From contig WOAB01000765.1 in the NCBI GenBank assembly GCA_027886185.1, positions 496,001 to 560,000 on the forward strand: DNA of 64,000 nucleotides, read 5' to 3'. Of the stretch, positions 56,201 to 64,000 are shown one piece after another (position 1 is the stretch's first letter; every line of letters starts with the position of its first letter). The position numbers and the translations under genes were made by a program. The stretch is from Rheum nobile (taxonomy: Eukaryota; Streptophyta; Magnoliopsida; Caryophyllales; Polygonaceae). The notes under the pieces are model-generated. The model had not been told where the DNA came from and made no database searches. It saw only the letters and a list, made by a program, of their open reading frames with translations.

Positions 56201-56890
56201 ACCTGGAGGCAACACCTCATCATACAACTGAACAAAACCATTAAAGAGGCCTTCAGACATGTTATGTTCACTTTTCAAACTTAGAAGCCTTGACACAAAA
56301 GACAACTGTGTATGTGTTTCACACCCTGGATACACTGGTTCGTCAGCCGCTTTTAACACATTATAAAAGCGTTGGGACCACCTAGCCTCCTCTGCGGTTG
56401 GAACTGCATCCGTCATCATCTCATTATCTGGATCAAAATTCTCTATTCCCTCATCTTGAATATCGTCGGGTGGACCAGAAGCATCATTATGATCAACATT
56501 AAACCATGTCGGCGGAACAAAACTAGGACCTGCAATATCAAATACCATTCTTTGCTCTGCGTTTAATTGTCCATAGAGATCTCCTCGATTATCCCCTGAT
56601 AAATGCTCCCTACTCAAAGGAGGTACAAATGGTTCGGATGGCTCACCATGTGCCGTCCACCAATAATAGTTAGGCATAAACCCACGCCGATATAAATGCT
56701 CTTCAACATCATCCTTTGGAAAAAATTTGCAATTACGACATTTGGTACATGGGCATTTTATTTTGTCCCCATCCATGAAACGAACTTGGGAAGTTGCAAA
56801 CTTCAAAAAAACGTCCACTCCATTGAAAAATTCAGCTTTAATTTCTCCACGGTCATACATATTATACATCCAAGCACAATTATTATCCAT
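53222..56890 (-). pseudogene. TNP2-type transposase of the CACTA element, frameshifted
   Basis: The start at 56890 (MDNNCAWMYNMYDRGEIKAE) is the usual TNP2 opening. Residues 1-80 form the transposase-associated domain with CPCTKCRNCKFF. The Transposase_21 core follows, including HNLDIMHIEKNVFDNVFDTV. Next come a DUF4218-like region with SMEHLILHLAYEA and, after introns 54224-54131 and 54051-53873 (GT-AG), a DUF4216-like region with DHGVGKSTM and RWFCPTD. Breaks are a one-base loss near 54795, a one-base gain in an A-run near 54517, and a TGA at 53438-53440 followed by an in-frame acidic tail to 53222. The three exons keep phase overall, so the two indels cancel outside the region between them. 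Confidence 0.88.
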
Positions 56891-56905
56891 TTCTAGCCTT
56901 CTGCA

Positions 56906-57665
56906 TGCACATGTGTACAAAAACATCCAAGCATACATAGAGATAAATAATCTTTGAATCTACAATGCAAAATGAAGTTTAGATACTTGAATTTCAATCA
57001 CTAACCTCACAACTTGAATAATCTTGAATCTAGACGTAAGGAGATTGGATTTTGAGTTGACAACTCTTAATAATATAGGTCTAAGAAATCGCGAAATTAG
57101 ACATTAATTTGCCGTCGTCGTAGATAATGATTATGCAAAAAGGCGGAGCGATAATTAAAGTTAGGGTTTTATCCGGATTAGCAACGGACTTATCCACGGC
57201 TGTAGCAACGGATCCAGCGACGACTGTAGCGACGGATGTAGCGACGGATTGTTTAGCGGCGACACTAACTACGGCTGTAGTTCTTCATGCACATGTGTAC
57301 AAAAACATCCAAGCATACATAGAGATAAATAATCTTTGAATATACAATACAACATGAAGTTTAGATACTTGAATTTCAATCACTAACCTCACAACTTGAA
57401 TAATATTGAATCTAGACGTAAGGAGATTGAATTTTGAGTTGACAAATCTTAATAATATAGGTTTGAGAAATCGCGAAATTAGACATTAATTTGCCGCCGT
57501 CGTAGATAATGATTATGCAAAAAGGCGAAGCGATAATTAAAGTTAGGGTTTTATCCGGATTAGCAACGGACTTACCCACGGCTGTAGCAACGGATCCAGC
57601 GACGGCTGTAGCGACGGATGTAGCGGCGACAGTAGCGACGGAGTGAGCCACGGCTGTAGCAACGG
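56906..57665. repeat. 383-bp tandem duplication at the TNP2 5' side
   Basis: The phrase gcacatgtgtacaaaaacat occurs at 56906 and 57289. Homology runs through the leader into the subterminal array (about 57165-57240 and 57555-57640). The TNP2 start codon lies just outside, so the promoter or leader region is duplicated. Confidence 0.85.
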
Positions 57666-58144
57666 ATCAAGCGACGACTGTAGCAACGGATGTAGCGGCG
57701 ACAGTAGCGACGGATTGAGCGACGACGGGACAACGGATGCTTGAGCGACGACACTAGCTACGGCTGTCGCGATGGCCCTCGAAGTAATTAATAGATGCCA
57801 TTATTATAGCAACACAGTCTATGTCGTTGCTAAAGCCGTCGCAAATTAGCAACCACCGTAGCGACGTGTAGTATAATCCACGTCATATTTGGTATGACCA
57901 TTGCAACAACGGGAGCATGTGTCGCTATGTCCGTCGCAACTAGCGACGACAGGGGCATCGACGTTTGTTCCGTTATAAAGTTTTGCGATGACACGAGCGA
58001 CTTACTTATAGCCTATCAGTTACGGCTATACCCACATCCTATTTTTTGGTCACTGATTTTGCAAGGTATGCTGATTTCCGTTGCTACGGTCGTTGCTAAA
58101 TTAGCGACGGATGTCAGTCATCGCTAATGGCCATCGCTATTTTG
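57160..58144. repeat. CACTA right subterminal repeat array
   Basis: Dense copies of 'gtagcaacggat', 'gtagcgacgg' and 'gcgacgactgtagc' occur mainly at 57170-57265, 57560-57760 and 57840-58135. They belong to the same motif family as the left array and are the presumed binding sites of the TNPA-like protein. Confidence 0.85.
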
Positions 58145-58160
58145 GCGTTTTCTAGTAGTG
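58145..58160. repeat. CACTA right terminal inverted repeat
   Basis: GCGTTTTCTAGTAGTG, the exact complement of 44227-44242, followed by ATT (58161-58163). Confidence 0.95.
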
Positions 58161-58163
58161 ATT

Positions 58164-60129
58164 ACTCGATCATGATCTTGACAACTACTTCTAGACATAC
58201 AAGGTTGTATTTGGAGCCTGTGAGTGTCGAGCCAAGTACAGACCAAGCCTGTGATGATCATCCAAGGATGCAACGTGACACAGACAAATCTAGGGTTTCT
58301 CCAATCCACCACACCAATGACTCCTATATTGAGTAAATATAACATCTATCTTCAAAATTGGTCAAAAGAGGAACCTAGTCCAAGTTTGGAGCCATTTGGA
58401 GGGAGGGCGCCGAGTGAAGTAGCGAGAGGACGAGCCACGACGTAGCTGGCGCCGACGACATACTTGCCTAGAGGTGCCATTGCACATCCCTCTTGTGTTT
58501 GAGATCCTTTTTGGATATGTTTTAGTTCATGGGCCTTTCTAGCTTGTGTTCAAATTTCAGGCACCAGGAGCTCTGAGAAGGGAGAACGACACATTGCAAC
58601 TTTACTGAACAATTAGGGTTTTGCAAACATTTAGTTTATTTAAGTGTTTTTCCATTTTCATTTTGGAGTAACTTTGAATTATTGATTATTGAAAAATTTA
58701 AGCATCATATTGATTGACCTTTGAAGTTTATGTTCTTGAGTATTTTGTCTTGCTGGGTCATATCCATTGCAATCTACTTGGTTTTGGTGAGTCATATCCA
58801 AAATGATTGCTTAGCCTAGGTGAGTCATATCCTTGATGAATCAACAAACCTCTTATTGAATCTATTGGTCTGTCATATCCAATAGATCTAAGTTGCCTAT
58901 CATATTTACTTCATGCACTTGAAACACAAAAATACCACAAAAGAACCCTTCTTGTTACTTGTTCGACGACGAATCGAGTCTTGCATCACACGTGGCTTTG
59001 GGAGACGACTTTACTTGAACCAGAACAAATATCCTTAGGTTGGAAGTCATAATTTTGTATTAGATATTTGTCAAGGTAAAGTCTTAAACCCATTGCTCGT
59101 CTTAGTTTCAAACGTTAAGATTGTGTGCTCGAGAATCCTTGTTGTTTTGCCATATTGTATGCTTGACCTTGTGTGCGATTTTTGTTTGACTTATGCTGTG
59201 AGAGTACCCTAAAAATATTGAGAAATATTTCCTAGAAATCTCCAACAAGAAAGGCTGAGAGTTGCCTTGTGCGCGAAGCCTAGGACGATCCCAACCTCGC
59301 GCTCACCAAGTGCCTTGCGCGCCATACCAACACCACACATTCATATCTCTTTGCCAAATCTTATCTCTAACAATATTATCTTATCTTAGTTTGCTTGCAC
59401 CTTAAGATATATTTTATTTTGCCTTTTGTGTTTAGATATTATTTAGTTGAAGATTTGCTTATATCGTTTAGGTAGTTGAGGTCTCTTACTATCTTTTACA
59501 GTTAATTGCTTTTTTACTTTAAAAATATTATCTTGGCCGAAAAGTACAAAAAAAGAGCACAAATTTGGACTCATCACAAAATTAAGGAAAAGGAGTGGGA
59601 CTTGGAAAAATTCGGACCCAACCAAAAGAAAAAAGAAGGCGGGCATAGAAAAATTTGGATCCTACGAGTCCAAGAAAATCAAGAAAACCATGAAAGTCAA
59701 GAAAAACAAGAGGTCTCTATTTGTGGTAAGTGTCCGAGTTATCTATTTGATTTAAGTTTTATCTTAAATTATATTTTATTTGGACAAACTTGCTTCTTAA
59801 GATCTTGGTGCTTGCCTTTTTCTATCTTAAGCTATCCAAACCCTAACCCTAGTTCGAACACCCTTTTGTGATTGACTTTAAGATCTTGCTTGGTCTTTCT
59901 TTGTGCATTGTGAGATAATCTTGTGATTGCACTAACCCTAGGACGAAGTTATGGTTTTTACAAAATGGATTTCAAGAGCACGGCCAGCCCTAGGAGGAGA
60001 AAAGTGTGCCCCAAGAAAAGGTACTTTTTTGTCTCAAAGATAGTGTTTTTATTTGTTTATTTTAACTTAACAAGTTTGCTTGTTTTGTTAGTTTTAGATT
60101 AGATTGTCTCTCTTTGTTTTGTAAAATGT
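58164..60129 (+). other. Leader-like flank of a degenerate plus-strand gypsy element
   Basis: No ORF is convincing. The phrase 'gtcatatcca' recurs five times at 58757-58880, and the T-rich sequence with scattered 'cttgattg' phrases resembles gypsy leaders. I could not place an LTR or primer site. Confidence 0.4.
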
Positions 60130-61203
60130 CATGAGAAACTATAGGGAAAGAAGGAGGGAGATCGATCACCTAGAAGGATCTTTAAATCTTGCTCGAGCAG
60201 TCCAATCGAGAGCTCTTTGCGGCCATAGACGCCATATTGAATCAAAGGCTAGGAACATTGAGTGGCATAAGAGCCAAGGAGGCATCGGCTCCTAGCCACA
60301 CCCAAGAAGCCGTGAGATATCCATTCACCAAGATGAGAACAAAGATGAGATCGACAAATGAGATCAACCACCCATCTATGATGAGTACCCGGAGGAAGAA
60401 ATCATGGAGAACTACATGGCTAAAGGAGAAAGCTTGGTGGTCAAGAGATCACTAGTAGCAAATAACATCCCACCTATACCGTCACAAAGAGCGACGATCT
60501 TTCACACAAGATATCTAATCCAGGGGAAGGTGTGTAGTGTCATCATTGATGGTGGCTCTTGCTGCAACATCATTGATTAAGAAGTCGTAGAATGGTTCCA
60601 CATCAAGAATGCTCCTCATCATTAGCCATACACCCTTAATTGGCTGAACGCCACCTCCCTCTCAAAGTTAAAGAGCAAGCCAAGATACAATTTGCTATTA
60701 GGAGATACAAGGATGAAGTGCTATGCTATGTGCTGCCCATGACCGCTTGTCATCTTTTACTTGGACGACCATGGCAATATAATGGAGGATTGATCCATCA
60801 AGGGATCACTAATGAATATTCATTCTACATGGAAGGAAAACAAATCACTCGACACCCTATGGCTCCACACGAGATTATGGTCGACCATGTTGCTAAGGAA
60901 CAACGGAGGAGTCAAAGTGAAAAACAAAAGGGAGACAATAAAAAGAGGGCCATAGACCATTCGCTTCTGGCCAAGGCTAAAGAGGTGAACCACAAAATTC
61001 AAGGTAGTACGGCTTGTTTCCTTTTGATTCTTATGTGTAGTTTGTTTACATCGAATGAATTGAGTGACCTAGCCCCTTCTATTGTTCACTTGCTACAGGA
61101 TTTTCAAGACCTGTTTCAAGAAGAGATACCTTTTGCTCTTCTACTAGTTAGAGTTATTGAGCATCAAATTGACTTTGTCCCGAGATCAACCTTGCCAAAC
61201 TGA
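60130..61203 (+). pseudogene. Degenerate gypsy gag end, protease and RT start
   Basis: 60130-60470 has Gag C-terminal features in shifting frames, including the acidic YDEYPEEEIMENYMAKGESL. Protease follows, with VIIDGGSCCNII at about 60540 and then a stop. 60640-61203 is open, with DEVLCYVLPM and CHLLLGRPWQ, the second protease block, then a linker ending EHQIDFVPRSTLPN at the RT entrance. The 'IIDGGSC' and 'LLLGRPW' phrases are common in plant gypsy elements. Stops and frame changes show it is dead. Confidence 0.75.
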
Positions 61204-62411
61204 CCAGCTTATTGGACCAACCTTGAGGAAACCAAGGAACATCAATGACAAGTTCAAGAGTTGATGGAAAATGGCTATGTTAGAGAGAGCTTGAGTCTAT
61301 GTGGCATCCTAGTGATCCCAGTTCCCAAAAAAGGATGTGAGTTGGCACATGTGTGTCAATTGTAGGGCCACCAACAATATCACCATCAATATAGGCACCC
61401 AATCCCAAGGTTGGATGAAATAGTAGATGAACTCCATGGATAAAACATCATCTCCAAGATATATAGTGGCTATTACCGAATTCGGATGCAAGAAGGCGAC
61501 GAGTGAAAGACTGCCTTCAAGACCAAGTATGGATAATATGAGTGGTTGGTAATTCCATGTGGTTCACTAATGCTCCTAACACTTTCATGCGTTTAATGAA
61601 TCATGTCCTTAGATCTTTTCTAGGCAGATTTGTAGTTGTTTACTTTGATGACATACTAATCTATAGTCGTTCATTACATGAGCATGTTGATCATCTTAGG
61701 AAAGTAATCGAGGTACATAGGAAAGATACACTATATGCTAAATTTATAAAGTGTCATTTTTTCTCGGACCATGTTGTGTTTCTTGGCTTTGTGGTATGTA
61801 AGGCAAGTTTGAGAGTAGATGAAGAAAAGGTTAAAGCAATCAAAGAATGGCCTACACAGACCACAATGACTCAAGTACGGAATTTTCTTAGGTTAACTGG
61901 CTTCTATCGATGATTTATGAAAGAATGTAACACTATTTCCATGCCCCTGAGCTCACCAAGAAGAACGTAGCATTACATTGGGGTGGAGAATAAGAAAATG
62001 CATTTCAAGTGCTTAAGGACAAGCTAACCCATGCCCCTTTGCTGGTGCTTTGGACTTTACCAAAACATTCGAGATTGGGTGTGATGTTGCTAGAATTGGT
62101 CTTGGTGGAGTGTTGATGCAAGGAGGACGCCCAATAGCTTATGTTAATGAGAAATTGAGTGGGGCAAAATTTAATTATCCCACTTATGACAAGGACTTAT
62201 ATGCCCTAGTGAGGGTGCTGCAAACATGGTAACACTACCTCTTGCCAAAAGAGTTTGTCATTCATTCGGACCATGAAGCTCTGAAGTTTCTCAAGGGCCA
62301 ACAAGTTGAACAAGAGACCTGCCAAGTGGGTAGAATTCATTGAAGCTTTCCCCAATGTTATCAAACATAAGAAGGGAAAAGACAACATCGTGGCCGATGC
62401 CTTGTCCTGAA
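61204..62411 (+). pseudogene. Degenerate gypsy RT and RNase H
   Basis: The RT N-terminal half (61204-61540) is riddled with stops. 61542-61913 is open, with TNAPNTFMRLMN, the catalytic YFDDILIYSRS box and VVFLGFVV. RNase H follows at 62050-62232 (DVARIGLGGVLMQGG), and after a TAA the sequence HSDHEALKFLKGQQV and a final 'VADALS' end near 62405. This is the plus-strand counterpart of the kind of pol seen in element H, but with RT retained. Confidence 0.8.
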
Positions 62412-62750
62412 GGTATGCACTCATAACCCCACTAGATGAAAAAATGCTTGGTTTTTCATTAATGCGTGAATTATATGCACAAAATTCTGATTTTGGGGAG
62501 ATATTTCAAGCATTCCAAACTAAGGTTAGATTAGATTAATTTTACATCCACCATGGCTATCTTTTCAGGGGAACTAAACTTTGTGTGCTTTAATGTTGTA
62601 TATGTAGGCTATTTGTGCAAGAAGCATATGGAGGAGGGTTAATGGGTAACTTAGGGGTAACTAAGACCTTAAAACCTTTAGAGAACACTTTTATTGGCCA
62701 CATATATATATAGTGAGGTAGTTTAGTTTTGTGCTTCGTGTGTGACATGC
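62412..62750 (+). pseudogene. Eroded integrase entrance
   Basis: Short in-frame traces (FVQEAYGGGLMGNLGVTKTL near 62610-62670) resemble the zinc-binding start of integrase. They end at the LTR-like sequence at 62751. The catalytic core is absent. Confidence 0.5.
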
Positions 62751-63755
62751 TGATAGGCGTTGTCGAGGCGCCTAAAAAAAATAATCCTAAACAAACCTAA
62801 ACAAGTAGCAAAGGCAAGCAAGGGTCGAATCCCACAGGGAGGAAGTAATCTTTCTAAGTGCACAAGTGTATGTCAAAGGTAACAAAGAGGGTTTTGTTGA
62901 TTTGTTTGCAAAGTAAATAACAAAGTAAAGTAAAACAAAGCAAAGATGTAATCAATCTGGGAAAAGTACTTAGCCAGACAAATATCCACCATTCATGAGA
63001 TTGGTTGATCCTAGATTCTCTCTAATTCCTTCCTATGAATGTTCCTATTCCTTTTCATAAGTTATAAACAGGACAAACAGACCCTGAGAATAATAACTAT
63101 TAAACAACTATGAAAACCTCACGCGTCAATTCAATAGCAGCAATGAACACAGGAATTTCGATAGATACATGCAAGAGTAGCAAACAGTCATACTATTGCA
63201 TGCAATTAATTCTCCCTACAATAAACTAGTCCCAAACAGTTATTAGAATATTGCAGTTGCTACACATGAATTAGGTAACTCAAACAATAATTACCAAACC
63301 CTAGCAATAGATAATTACCAATAACAACTAGTTGCGTCCAACAAGCGAAATCAGTAAGAATCAATGGGATGAAGAACAAGAGAATCAATACATTCAAAGG
63401 GAAAGAAATAGAAGTAGAATCTCACAACCATTATTCAAACGAAGGCTTCAATTGTCGGACTAAGCAAAAGTGCTTAGTTCTTCATAGTTCAAAGGAAAAA
63501 CAATACTCAATGGAAACAACGATAATGATAAAAATGTCTAGGGAAAACTAGGTTAAGAACCCTAGAAACCAAAGTAAAGATAACCCAAAATAATCCAAAA
63601 GGAAATAAAATATAAAGTATGAAAATAATAAAAGAAAATCGAAATCGAAAATAATAGAAATAAGAAACTCGGAAATCTTCTCGCGGACCGCCTCCGTGTC
63701 CTTCCGCGGTCGCGGCACCAAATCCGCGGTCGCGGATAATGGATCTTTGCTCTCG
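62751..63755. repeat. LTR-like sequence beginning TGATAGGCGTTG
   Basis: It starts TGATAGGCGTTGTCGAGGCG. It contains the phrase gggtcgaatcccacaggg, common in plant LTRs, and ends in a GC-rich CCGCGGTCGCGG block (63700-63735). It interrupts the pol remnant. I cannot fix the far end, since a Tekay-type LTR starts at 63761. Confidence 0.5.
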
Positions 63756-63760
63756 ACATT

Positions 63761-64000
63761 TGTAACACCCCCAAAACTTAACCCTTTTGGAAATGTATTA
63801 CCGCCACTGACCCCAGTGTTCCTTACCGAGATCACCCAAGGCTTTACCGTTTAAATACAATTTATGAAATACAATTGATGCATAATGATCAAAGCATTCA
63901 ATCCAAAACATAACATTATCAAGGAACAAGAGTTACGGGATTACAACCCAATCCCGAATAGGATAATACATAGTTTAAACCAAACACAGCGGAAGTCTCA
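63761..64000 (-). repeat. Start of a fourth, diverged Tekay-type LTR
   Basis: TGTAACACCCCCAAAACTTA is followed by homology to the LTRs of A and B ('attaccgccactgacc', 'cacccaaggctt'). It runs off the window edge. By analogy it is the outer end of a minus-strand element or a solo LTR. Confidence 0.75.

Larger units (their letters stand above)
44227..58160 (-). mobile_element. Complete CACTA (En/Spm) DNA transposon, 13.9 kb
   Basis: The 16-base terminal inverted repeats, CACTACTAGAAAACGC at 44227-44242 and its exact complement at 58145-58160, are perfect. ATT flanks both sides (44224-44226, 58161-58163), the 3-bp duplication of this superfamily. Subterminal arrays, a TNPA/TNPD-like gene and a TNP2 transposase gene, both on the minus strand, complete the standard layout. 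Nested inside are a hAT MITE, a 406-bp tandem repeat and exons resembling a host SPPL gene. TNP2 is frameshifted, so the copy is probably not self-mobile, but its ends look usable in trans. Confidence 0.95.

Noticed and set aside
58447..58460. TGGCGCCG as a tRNA-Asp primer site
   Set aside because: The match is eight bases only, and no LTR end adjoins it.

Overview
The window is from a nuclear plant genome, most likely a eudicot. It is a transposable-element nest with no complete host gene in view. The evidence is plant-type Ty3/gypsy retrotransposons primed by initiator tRNA-Met, a complete CACTA (En/Spm) DNA transposon, Helitron remnants, a hAT-type MITE, short plant telomere-like runs, and AT-rich spacers.

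Layout. 1-2.64 kb: 5' part of a minus-strand gypsy element (LTR, primer site, broken gag). 2.65-17.6 kb: an old minus-strand gypsy element, here called H, with a 3' LTR, a degenerate pol tail, a proline-rich repeat ORF and gag. H is split at 5,824-16,750 by a complete 10.9 kb Tekay/Del-like element, A, which is flanked by the duplication CAACC. 18.5-19.6 kb: plus-strand gypsy debris (pol tail, LTR, primer site). 19.6-27.3 kb: a second Tekay/Del-like copy, B, minus strand, missing its 3' end. 27.7-28.5 kb: a long-TIR, MULE-like non-autonomous element. 29.5-30.1 kb: a Helitron remnant (PIF1-type helicase piece and 3' terminus). 31.6-32.2 kb: a gypsy gag fragment. 34.6 kb: a second Helitron 3' end. 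35.4-40.2 kb: an LTR element of about 4.8 kb with no coding capacity. 41.1-42.5 kb: a large inverted repeat built from LTR-like arms, with 3' sequence of another LTR element to its right. 44.2-58.2 kb: a structurally complete 13.9 kb CACTA transposon. 58.2-62.7 kb: degenerate plus-strand gypsy. 62.75-64 kb: LTR fragments, including a fourth, diverged Tekay-type LTR.

How the parts work together. A and B share one organisation: LTR, primer site, an extra ORF beginning MGACFS, then one gag-protease-RT-RNase H-integrase reading frame with a chromodomain-like tail. Both are inactivated by stops and small indels, many of them C-to-T or G-to-A changes. The CACTA element has the usual two genes. A five-exon TNPA/TNPD-like gene (Transposase_24 type) reads open throughout. 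The TNP2 transposase gene carries two opposite frameshifts. Between them lie a hAT MITE with a perfect 8-bp duplication, a 406-bp tandem repeat, and two exons that look captured from a host signal-peptide-peptidase-like gene.

All protein and family names come from motif recognition by eye. No database search was run.
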